This document shows, piece by piece, positions 1-5,072 of a stretch of DNA of 5,126 bases (positions within the stretch are counted from its first letter, which is position 1; the number at the start of each line of letters is the position of its first letter). The DNA comes from JBNAVY01 sp049700195 (GTDB lineage Bacteria; Bacillota; Thermoanaerobacteria; Thermoanaerobacterales; Thermoanaerobacteraceae). A model generated the notes under the pieces. That model was not told the DNA's origin. It made no database searches and worked only from the letters and a program-made list of their open reading frames with translations. The stretch is from assembly GCA_049700195.1 (NCBI GenBank), contig JBNAVY010000078.1, positions 1 through 5,126 on the forward strand, in the 5' to 3' direction. A program made the position numbers and the translations under genes.

Positions 1-5
1 AAAAA

Positions 6-503
6 TTATTTTCTATTCATCATATCCATATCTTCTTTTAAATTTTCAAGATCTTCTTCGTGTTCTACTTCATCTTCTAATATCTCTAAAATTATATGGT
101 ATGTAATTGGATCAACATCTTTTAATTCTTCTAGCATTTTATTATAAACACCAATTGCACATCTTTCTCCTCTTATATTCTGGTCAAGCAGTACTTTAAC
201 ATCTGGATTTTCTGGAGTATCATAACCACAGTTTGTTAATTTGTACCAATCTTCAGGTTTTAGTATAGGAATACCTCCTAATTGAATTATTCTTTTTGTC
301 AATTTTTCAGCATGATCTAACTCTTCTGAAGCATGTTCGCTTAACTCTGTAGCAACAGCACCACTCATTGGTCCTCTGGCAACTTTTGATCCAATCCAAT
401 ATTGATAATAAGCAAGCCATTCATCTGCTAATGCCTTGTTTAAAGATTCTATTATTTTGTCGAGGTCTTTCCCAACTATTTCTCTTCCTTTTGTACCCAT
501 CAT
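6..503 (-). CDS. Ferritin-like di-iron protein, Dps-like (DPSL/thioferritin) type
   Basis: This predicted cytosolic protein of 165 residues would oxidise Fe(II) with peroxide or oxygen and store it as a mineral core inside a protein shell. It is a four-helix ferritin fold with a bacterioferritin-style di-iron site: Glu28 in helix 1, Glu61-x-x-His64 in helix 2, Glu113 in helix 3 and Glu145-x-x-His148 in helix 4. Two cysteines, Cys92 and Cys115, lie close in sequence to the Glu113 ligand. Together with the LGGIP...W segment (75-86), they resemble the Dps-like 'thioferritin' class of anaerobes and archaea. No signal peptide is visible, and the C-terminus is acidic. The ATG at 503 is chosen because AAAAGGAGGAG lies four bases upstream; the next codon (500) is also ATG. 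An in-frame ATG at 563 lacks a ribosome site. The gene diverges from the oxidoreductase operon and has its own strong promoter. Ferritin membership is secure; the thioferritin assignment is an inference. Confidence 0.9.
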   Translation of the reverse strand: MMGTKGREIVGKDLDKIIESLNKALADEWLAYYQYWIGSKVARGPMSGAVATELSEHASEELDHAEKLTKRIIQLGGIPILKPEDWYKLTNCGYDTPENPDVKVLLDQNIRGERCAIGVYNKMLEELKDVDPITYHIILEILEDEVEHEEDLENLKEDMDMMNRK

Positions 504-507
504 ATAT

Positions 508-518
508 CTCCTCCTTTT
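508..518 (-). promoter_or_regulatory. Ribosome binding site that fixes the ferritin start
   Basis: On the minus strand the sequence reads AAAAGGAGGAG, then ATAT, then ATG (503) ATG (500). This near-perfect Shine-Dalgarno site supports the 165-residue protein. It argues against the in-frame upstream ATG at 563, whose upstream bases contain no purine-rich motif. Confidence 0.85.
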
Positions 519-534
519 ATAAATTACCAAACTT

Positions 535-617
535 TTGTAGCCTTTATACATATTTATTTCCATATATCATGTTATGTTAAATTATTTAAATAAACTGTTT
601 TTAATACTTGGCTACAA
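535..617 (-). repeat. Inverted repeat (8 bp arms) framing the ferritin 5' leader
   Basis: Plus-strand arms TTGTAGCC (535-542) and GGCTACAA (610-617) are perfect reverse complements separated by 67 bases. The distal arm falls at the predicted transcription start and the proximal arm lies about 16 bases before the ribosome site. In the RNA, GUAGCC at the very 5' end could pair with GGCUAC and close a long leader loop. Most of the enclosed sequence is A/T, and no known riboswitch is recognised. A chance repeat is possible. Confidence 0.35.
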
Positions 618-621
618 TATT

Positions 622-649
622 ATTATACCATATTTTAAAATTATATCAA
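622..649 (-). promoter_or_regulatory. Sigma-A-type promoter of the ferritin gene
   Basis: On the minus strand a -35 element TTGATA (649-644) is separated by 16 bases from a consensus -10 TATAAT (627-622). TG-G precedes the -10, giving an extended -10 element. Transcription would begin near 613-615, leaving a leader of about 110 bases before the ATG at 503. Both boxes are close to the vegetative consensus, so this should be strong unless repressed. I did not find a clear PerR- or Fur-type operator over it. Confidence 0.7.
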
Positions 650-715
650 AATATTATAATTCTTTTTATTATGACGAATATTAAAAAATCATTAATTAGT
701 TTTTTATAACAAATA

Positions 716-734
716 TGATATAATAATATATAAT
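716..734 (+). promoter_or_regulatory. Promoter region of the 2-oxoacid oxidoreductase operon
   Basis: The plus strand holds TG-A-TATAAT, a consensus -10 (719-724) with the extended TGn element (716-718). No good -35 is found 16-18 bases upstream (696-701 reads TTAGTT), which fits an extended -10 promoter. A second TATAAT at 729-734 has the weak -35 candidate ATAACA (706-711) and could be the real or an additional start. Either predicts a leader of only about 25-40 bases before the ATG at 767. Confidence 0.5.
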
Positions 735-751
735 ATTAATTGATAATCTTT

Positions 752-760
752 AAAGGGGGA
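752..760 (+). promoter_or_regulatory. Ribosome binding site that fixes the gamma-alpha subunit start
   Basis: AAAGGGGGA ends six bases before the ATG at 767. It lies downstream of the possible TTG start at 740, so translation from 740 would leave this site inside the gene. The ATG at 767 is therefore the better start. It also places the conserved GGEAGQG loop at residues 8-14, as expected at the front of a gamma domain. Confidence 0.8.
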
Positions 761-766
761 TTTAAT

Positions 767-2440
767 ATGGAATACAACATTCTAATAGGTGGTGAAGCAG
801 GGCAAGGTATAGACACTTTTGCAAATTTAGTTTCTAAAGTGTTAAAGCGAAGTGGTTTTTATACTTTTACAAATTACGATTATATGTCGCGAATAAGAGG
901 AGGTCACAATTTTATACAAATCAGATTTTCGGACAAACCGGTTTTTTCTCCTAAATCTAAAATTGATATAGTTTTTGCTCTCAATGAAGAAACAATTATA
1001 TTACATAGAAACGATTTAAAAAATAACGGAATTATTTTTGTTGACAACGAAATATTAAAAAATGATTCTAGTTTATATCATTTACCTTTAAATGAAATAG
1101 CAAAAAGTTTAAAAAACTCTAAAGTTGCAACTACAGTCGGCTTAGGCGTTTTAATTAAATATTTTGGTTTATCTGATGATCTGGGTAAAAAGGTAGTAAA
1201 TGATGAATTTCCTGATAGTATACGAGAAATAAATATTACTGCTTTAAGTAAAGGCTTTAATTTAATAGATAAAAAATTTAATTTATCAACTAAAAATGAT
1301 GAAAATATCATCTTAAATGCCAATCAGGCAGTAGCTTTAGGTGCTATTGCTGCCGGATGTAAATTTTATTGTGGGTATCCAATGACACCTTCTACAGGCG
1401 TATTAAGCTATATTTCATCACATTCAGATGAAATGAATATTTTTGTAGAACAAGTAGAAGATGAAGTCTCTGCCTTAAATATGGCATTAGGCGCTTCCTA
1501 TGCTGGTGTTAGAGCTATGACAGGTTCTTCCGGCGGTGGTTTTGCTCTAATGGTAGAAGCACTTAGCCTTGCTGGAATGATCGAAGTTCCTGTAGTAGTT
1601 ATTGATGTACAAAGACCTGCGCCTGCTACAGGATTTCCAACTAGAACTGAACAGGCAGACTTACAATTTGTAATTCATGCAGGTCACGGTGAATTTGCGA
1701 GAATGGTAATTGCTTTAAAAGATGTAGAAGATGCCTTTTACCAAACAGCAAGAGCTTTTAATATAGCAGAAAAATATCAGATTCCTGTTTTACTTTTAAG
1801 CGACCAGCACTTAGCGGATAGCTTAAAAACTGTAAAACCATTTGATTTTGATAAAATTGATATACAAAGATATATATCTGGTGAAGAAGCCATAACAGAT
1901 GAAGATTATAAAAGATACAAAATAACACCAACAGGCATATCCCCCCGAATCTTACCAGGAAAAATACCTGGACAAATTGTTTTAGTTGATAGCGATGAAC
2001 ATGATGAATATGGACATATAACAGAAAGTGCTGATATTAGAAAATCTATGGTAGAAAAAAGACTTAAAAAATTAGAATATGTAAAAGATGAAATACAGGA
2101 ACCTTTGTTTATAGGAAAAGAAAATCCTGAAAATTTAGTAATAGGCTGGGGTTCGACTTATGGGGTAATAAAAGAAGCTGTTGAGAATCTGGTTGATGAA
2201 GGAATCTCCGTAGGAGCTTTAATATTTGGCGATATATGGCCTTTACCAACACAAAGACTTTTAGAGTTAAGCAAAAACGCTAAAAAAATAATAGATATAG
2301 AACAAAATGCTACAGCTCAGTTTGAAAGATTAATAAGACAAGAAGCTCTTATAAAAGCAACTCACAAAATTTTAAAATATGATGGTCGTCCTTTTAACAG
2401 TGATGAAGTATATGAAAAAATAAAGGAGGTACTCTCATGA
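767..2440 (+). CDS. 2-oxoacid:ferredoxin oxidoreductase, fused gamma-alpha subunit
   Basis: This 557-residue subunit belongs to a CoA-dependent enzyme that decarboxylates 2-oxoacids and reduces ferredoxin. The gamma domain (about 1-178) carries the GGEAGQGI loop (8-15) and RIRGGHN (42-48). A short linker leads to the alpha pyrimidine-binding domain (about 187-385), with YPMTPST (204-210), EQVEDEVSA (228-236), GSSGGGF (253-259) and GFPTRTEQADL (289-299). A C-terminal alpha domain holds VIGWGSTYG (458-466). The order and length match the fused alpha subunits usually called KorA or 2-oxoacid:acceptor oxidoreductase subunit alpha. YPMTP is a variant of the family's YPITP motif, and its Thr207 should be the functionally important threonine. 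No Fe-S cysteine motif is present, so electron transfer depends on the beta subunit. The stop overlaps the beta start by four bases (ATGA), implying translational coupling. The substrate (2-oxoglutarate, pyruvate or branched 2-oxoacid) cannot be fixed from sequence, so no gene symbol is given. Confidence 0.93.
   Translation: MEYNILIGGEAGQGIDTFANLVSKVLKRSGFYTFTNYDYMSRIRGGHNFIQIRFSDKPVFSPKSKIDIVFALNEETIILHRNDLKNNGIIFVDNEILKNDSSLYHLPLNEIAKSLKNSKVATTVGLGVLIKYFGLSDDLGKKVVNDEFPDSIREINITALSKGFNLIDKKFNLSTKNDENIILNANQAVALGAIAAGCKFYCGYPMTPSTGVLSYISSHSDEMNIFVEQVEDEVSALNMALGASYAGVRAMTGSSGGGFALMVEALSLAGMIEVPVVVIDVQRPAPATGFPTRTEQADLQFVIHAGHGEFARMVIALKDVEDAFYQTARAFNIAEKYQIPVLLLSDQHLADSLKTVKPFDFDKIDIQRYISGEEAITDEDYKRYKITPTGISPRILPGKIPGQIVLVDSDEHDEYGHITESADIRKSMVEKRLKKLEYVKDEIQEPLFIGKENPENLVIGWGSTYGVIKEAVENLVDEGISVGALIFGDIWPLPTQRLLELSKNAKKIIDIEQNATAQFERLIRQEALIKATHKILKYDGRPFNSDEVYEKIKEVLS
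2422..2430 (+). promoter_or_regulatory. Ribosome binding site for the beta subunit, inside the alpha gene
   Basis: AAAGGAGGT, a full anti-16S match, lies within the last codons of the gamma-alpha gene and ends six bases before the ATG at 2437. With the ATGA overlap it should give near-equal translation of the two subunits from one message. Confidence 0.85.
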
Positions 2441-3285
2441 AATACGAATATAAGCTTAACGATCCCTCTTGGTGTCCTGGCTGTGGAAACTATATGATAA
2501 GAACTGCATTAAAGCAAGCTTTAGAAGATTTAGAATTAGAACCTCATGAGGTGGTTTTAGTTACTGGTATAGGCCAAGGAGCAAAAATGCCCCACTATAT
2601 AAAAGTAAATGGATTTAATGGCTTACATGGAAGAGCTTTGCCTCCAGCCATCGGAATAAAGTTAGCAAATAAAAATTTAAAAGTAATTGTAGAATCCGGT
2701 GATGGTGATACATATGGAGAAGGTGGCAACCACTTTATACATGCAATAAGAAGAAATATAGATATTGCCCACTTTGTTCACGATAACCAAATATATGGCT
2801 TGACAAAAGGTCAAGCTTCACCAACAACTGCCAAGGGTCAAAAAACTACTCTCCAATTTGACGGAGTAAAATTAGAACCTTTAAATCCTCTAGCTTTAGC
2901 CTTAACTATGGGAGCAGGATTTGTAGCAAGAGGTTTCTCAGGAGATATCCCCCATCTTGTAAATCTAATGAAAGAGGCACTATTATATAAAGGCTATGCT
3001 CTTGTAGATATACTTCAACCTTGTGTTGTCTGGAATAAAGTTAATACTTTTGCTTGGTATAAAGAAAGAGTATATCATCTACCAGAAAATTACGACTACA
3101 CAAATAAAGAAGAAGCCCTTAAAAAATCAATGGAATTTGGAGATAAAATTCCAATAGGTATAATTTACAAAGTCGAAAAAGAAACTTATGAAGAAAAATT
3201 TGATTTTATAAAAAACGGTCCTCCTTTAGTGGATGTAGAGCTTAATCCTAAAAATACGGAAAAATTAATTAAAGAATTTGTTTGA
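2437..3285 (+). CDS. 2-oxoacid:ferredoxin oxidoreductase, beta subunit (thiamine diphosphate-binding)
   Basis: This 282-residue subunit pairs with the upstream gamma-alpha protein and binds thiamine diphosphate and the Fe-S cluster. It starts with the family signature WCPGCGN (12-18). The Mg-diphosphate site is GDGDTYGEGGNH (88-99), running on to HDNQIYGLTKGQASPT (115-130). A further conserved cysteine is in QPCVVWN (194-200). Related beta subunits bind one [4Fe-4S] cluster through four cysteines. Here Cys13, Cys16 and Cys196 are present, but the fourth position, in the segment TGIGQGAKMPHY (43-54), is Gln47. The segment FNGLHGRALPPAIG (60-73) follows the usual pattern. The rest of the catalytic sequence looks intact, so this is probably a working variant subfamily and not a decayed gene. 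Length is usual for KorB-type subunits. No separate delta (ferredoxin-like) subunit follows, so soluble ferredoxin is the likely partner. Family is certain; substrate is unknown. Confidence 0.93.
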   Translation: MKYEYKLNDPSWCPGCGNYMIRTALKQALEDLELEPHEVVLVTGIGQGAKMPHYIKVNGFNGLHGRALPPAIGIKLANKNLKVIVESGDGDTYGEGGNHFIHAIRRNIDIAHFVHDNQIYGLTKGQASPTTAKGQKTTLQFDGVKLEPLNPLALALTMGAGFVARGFSGDIPHLVNLMKEALLYKGYALVDILQPCVVWNKVNTFAWYKERVYHLPENYDYTNKEEALKKSMEFGDKIPIGIIYKVEKETYEEKFDFIKNGPPLVDVELNPKNTEKLIKEFV

Positions 3286-3589
3286 TTTATATTTATATCA
3301 TTAATTAAACTTGCAAAAACTTAAGATTTGATAATTATTATTAATAAGAACAAAAACAATAAAATAGCTTACAAAAATTTCATATATGGTTTAATAGTAT
3401 AATTCTTAAAAGCTTTAACTGTTAAAAAACAAAAAAGGAAGGCATCTAAAAGATGCCTTCTGGAAAGATTAATAATCATTTATAATGTTTAAATAAAATC
3501 AAATACATCTTAAAATTTAAATATTTAAATAAAAACTTATAAATTAGTCTGCAAAAAAAATTCATAAATAACAGTTTAAATTTTTAAGA
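3286..3589. other. Convergent AT-rich intergenic region
   Basis: These 304 bases separate the oxidoreductase operon from the oppositely oriented aldo/keto reductase gene. No open reading frame with a ribosome site is visible. The one clear element is the hairpin at 3438-3460, a terminator for minus-strand RNA. I see no hairpin with a following T-run for the plus-strand operon. A 16-base A/T palindrome at 3515-3530 and scattered TATAAT strings (3398, 3481) are expected in such AT-rich DNA. Confidence 0.7.
3424..3460 (-). terminator. Intrinsic terminator for the aldo/keto reductase transcript
   Basis: GAAGGCATCT (3438-3447) and AGATGCCTTC (3451-3460) form a perfect 10-bp stem with a three-base loop. 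Read on the minus strand it is followed by CC, six T, G and six T (3437-3424), a classic rho-independent terminator. On the plus strand the hairpin is followed by TGGAAAG, so it should not stop the converging operon. It lies about 130 bases past the aldo/keto reductase stop codon. Confidence 0.85.
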
Positions 3590-4441
3590 TTAATTATCTA
3601 AATCAAATATTGGCTTTAATCCTTTTGATTTTTCTTTTAAATATTTTTCTTCTTCTTTTTTTATTTGTGTAAAATTTTCCCCTACTTCTAATGCAAGTGG
3701 AAAAAAGCTTTCATCTCCAGGCGGTAAAGCGGATGTTACAGGTTGCGACAGTGTATATCTAAATGCTAACTTTGCTAATTCGTGATTTTCTATTAGTTTA
3801 TACCAAGCTTTGGGATATCTTGTATCATTTTCTTCTTTTAAAGTCATTGCCATCCCTTTTATAGCTAATATCCCAATATCTTTGCTTTTTGCTTTTTCTA
3901 TAACTGCTGGACCAAAATTAGCATTTATCATTGCTACCCAATTTATCGGAAATAATATCGTATCAAAATTAAATGCATCCATTAATCTTAGTGCTATTTT
4001 TGAAGAATGGGCTGAAAATCCTATATATTTTACAAATCCTTCATCTCTTGCTTTTATTATTGCTTCTAATGCCCCATTAGGGCCTAAGGCCATTTTAAAG
4101 TCTTCTTCTGTCGTCATGCCATGTAATTGGTAAAGATCAAAATAATCTGTATTTAATTTTTTTAATGATTCTTTTAATTGTTTTTCTGCTCCTTCCCTAC
4201 TCCTCTCTGCAGTTTTACACGCTAAAAATATTTTATCTCTTTTGCCATTTAAAGCAGTACCTAATTTTAACTCTGCATCCCCATAACTTGGCGCTACATC
4301 AAAATAATTTACTCCTCTTTCTATAGCTTCTTCCACAATTGAATTCGCTTTTGTCTGTTCAAGATTCATTACTACTATTCCACCCATGCCCACTATAGAT
4401 AACATCTTACCTGTTTTCCCTAATTTTCTTTTTGGTATCAC
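3590..4441 (-). CDS. Aldo/keto reductase family oxidoreductase
   Basis: This 283-residue cytosolic TIM-barrel protein would reduce a carbonyl compound with a nicotinamide cofactor; the substrate is unknown. The start RKLGKTG...GMGG (5-21) is typical of the family. The catalytic tetrad is complete: Asp48 and Tyr53 in NYFDVAPSYG (45-54), Lys76 in LACKTAER (73-80) and His107 in DLYQLHG (102-108). IGFSAHS (140-146) is another family segment. The usual cofactor-phosphate loop near the C-terminus is replaced by LPPGDESFFP (239-248) before GEN (254-256), with no Arg or Lys, so NADPH preference is uncertain. It lacks the cysteine-rich ferredoxin tail of longer relatives; the final 25 residues are lysine- and glutamate-rich. 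The start is GTG at 4441: AAAGGAG lies nine bases upstream and an in-frame TGA at 4450-4448 blocks longer forms. It appears to be a single-gene transcription unit with its own promoter and terminator. Confidence 0.9.
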   Translation of the reverse strand: MIPKRKLGKTGKMLSIVGMGGIVVMNLEQTKANSIVEEAIERGVNYFDVAPSYGDAELKLGTALNGKRDKIFLACKTAERSREGAEKQLKESLKKLNTDYFDLYQLHGMTTEEDFKMALGPNGALEAIIKARDEGFVKYIGFSAHSSKIALRLMDAFNFDTILFPINWVAMINANFGPAVIEKAKSKDIGILAIKGMAMTLKEENDTRYPKAWYKLIENHELAKLAFRYTLSQPVTSALPPGDESFFPLALEVGENFTQIKKEEEKYLKEKSKGLKPIFDLDN

Positions 4442-4450
4442 AATATTTCA

Positions 4451-4457
4451 CTCCTTT
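4451..4457 (-). promoter_or_regulatory. Ribosome binding site for the GTG start of the aldo/keto reductase
   Basis: On the minus strand AAAGGAG is followed by nine bases and then GTG at 4441. The in-frame TGA at 4450-4448 lies between this site and the start, so no longer protein is possible. An in-frame ATT directly before the GTG is a less likely start. Confidence 0.75.
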
Positions 4458-4528
4458 ATAAAAGTAATCGAAAATCTTAAAATAATATTAATGTTGTTAT
4501 ATGTATTTTAACATATTAATAATATTTA

Positions 4529-4556
4529 TCTATATCATAATCGCTAAACAAAACAA
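4529..4556 (-). promoter_or_regulatory. Possible promoter of the aldo/keto reductase gene
   Basis: On the minus strand a weak -35 TTGTTT (4556-4551), a 16-base spacer and TATAGA (4534-4529) preceded by TG-A form an extended -10 arrangement. It lies between the tRNA operon terminator and the gene, where a promoter is expected. The -35 and -10 boxes are imperfect, and other AT-rich -10-like strings occur between it and the gene, so the exact position is tentative. Confidence 0.4.
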
Positions 4557-4577
4557 ATATATTTTTATTCTGCACAT

Positions 4578-4609
4578 AAAAAGGGTATCGACACAATGTC
4601 GATACCCTT
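4578..4609 (-). terminator. Intrinsic terminator of the tRNA operon
   Basis: AAGGGTATCGACA (4581-4593) and TGTCGATACCCTT (4597-4609) form a perfect 13-bp stem with a three-base loop. On the minus strand the base of the stem runs into a five-T tract (4582-4578). It begins 17 bases after the CCA of the last tRNA gene. The T-tract is short, but the stem is strong; the plus-strand side reads AAAATATG and would not terminate. Confidence 0.8.
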
Positions 4610-4626
4610 AAAATATGCTTAAATAC

Positions 4627-4701
4627 TGGAGCTAGCGGTGGGATTTGAACCCACGGCCTGTTGATTACGAATCAACTGCTCTGCCCCTGAGCCACGCTAG
4701 C
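4627..4701 (-). tRNA. tRNA-Thr (anticodon CGT)
   Basis: The 75-base cloverleaf has acceptor GCTAGCG paired with CGCTAGC, D-arm GCTC/GAGC, anticodon stem GTTGA/TCAAC around loop TTCGTAA (anticodon CGT, reading ACG), and T-arm GTGGG/CCCAC with TTCAAAT. CCA is encoded and the discriminator base is T. It is the last gene of the operon. Confidence 0.95.
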
Positions 4702-4724
4702 GCTTATTTTATTTCAAATAAAAG

Positions 4725-4800
4725 TGGTGCCTCGAAGTGGAATCGAACCACTGACACAGGGATTTTCAGTCCCTTGCTCTACCGACTGAGCTATCGAGGC
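4725..4800 (-). tRNA. tRNA-Phe (anticodon GAA)
   Basis: The 76-base cloverleaf has acceptor GCCTCGA/TCGAGGC, D-arm GCTC/GAGC, anticodon stem AGGGA/TCCCT around loop CTGAAAA (anticodon GAA), T-arm AGTGG/CCACT, discriminator A and encoded CCA. It lies 23 bases upstream of tRNA-Thr. Confidence 0.97.
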
Positions 4801-4809
4801 ATATAATAA

Positions 4810-4886
4810 TGGCGACCCAAAAGGGGCTCGAACCCTCGACCTCTAGCGTGACAGGCTAGCGCTCTAACCAACTGAGCTATTGGGCC
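4810..4886 (-). tRNA. tRNA-Asp (anticodon GTC)
   Basis: The 77-base cloverleaf has acceptor GGCCCAA/TTGGGTC with one G-U pair, anticodon stem CTAGC/GCTAG around loop CTGTCAC (anticodon GTC), and T-arm GAGGG/CCCTT with loop TTCGAGC. The discriminator is G, as expected for tRNA-Asp, and CCA is encoded. Nine bases separate it from tRNA-Phe. Confidence 0.97.
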
Positions 4887-4907
4887 GCAATAATTATTAA
4901 ATTTTTA

Positions 4908-4983
4908 TGGTGGGCCTTCAGGGACTCGAACCCCGGACCAATCGGTTATGAGCCGACCGCTCTGCCAACTGAGCTAAAGGCCC
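4908..4983 (-). tRNA. tRNA with CAT anticodon (elongator Met, or Ile2 if lysidine-modified)
   Basis: The 76-base cloverleaf has acceptor GGGCCTT/AAGGCCC, anticodon stem GTCGG/CCGAT around loop CTCATAA (anticodon CAT), T-arm CGGGG/CCCTG, discriminator A and encoded CCA. A paired G1-C72 and the absence of the three G-C pair block in the anticodon stem exclude initiator tRNA. The CAT loop could belong to elongator Met or to the AUA-reading tRNA-Ile, whose C34 becomes lysidine. Position between Glu and Asp, as for Met in Bacillus-type clusters, favours Met. Confidence 0.85.
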
Positions 4984-4991
4984 TTATAATT

Positions 4992-5066
4992 TGGTGACCC
5001 CGACGGGATTCGAACCCGTGTTACCGCCGTGAAAGGGCGATGTCTTAACCGCTTGACCACGGGGCC
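4992..5066 (-). tRNA. tRNA-Glu (anticodon TTC)
   Basis: The 75-base cloverleaf has acceptor GGCCCCG/CGGGGTC with one G-U pair, a D-arm with GTC/GAC stem, anticodon stem TCGCC/GGCGG around loop CTTTCAC (anticodon TTC), and T-arm ACGGG/CCCGT with loop TTCGAAT. CCA is encoded. It ends eight bases before the 5' end of the CAT tRNA. Confidence 0.97.
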
Positions 5067-5072
5067 ACGTTA

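Noticed and set aside
504..563. ATG at 563 adding 20 residues to the ferritin
   Set aside because: No ribosome site precedes it, the added residues are not ferritin-like, and the excellent site at 508-518 serves the ATG at 503.
368..580. Plus-strand 70-codon open frame over the ferritin start
   Set aside because: It is a shadow of the ferritin coding strand, with leucine-rich low-complexity translation and no ribosome site.
651..681. Possible PerR/Fur-like A/T box upstream of the ferritin
   Set aside because: The TTATAAT-like strings do not form the symmetric 7-1-7 arrangement. Background A/T content explains them.
740..766. TTG start at 740 extending the gamma-alpha subunit by nine residues
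   Set aside because: The ribosome site AAAGGGGGA (752-760) would then be inside the gene, and 740 has only A/T sequence upstream. The ATG at 767 fits the site and the domain start.
1078..1323. Minus-strand 81-codon open frame inside the gamma domain
   Set aside because: It lies fully within a well-conserved gene on the other strand and has no domain similarity or start signals.
3515..3530. Perfect 16-bp palindrome ATTTAAATATTTAAAT
   Set aside because: It is pure A/T in a very AT-rich gap, so it is expected by chance, and no T-run or partner motif gives it a role.
3810..4133. Plus-strand 107-codon open frame inside the aldo/keto reductase
   Set aside because: It is antisense to a complete conserved gene. 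Its hydrophobic, membrane-like look arises from the reverse complement of that gene.
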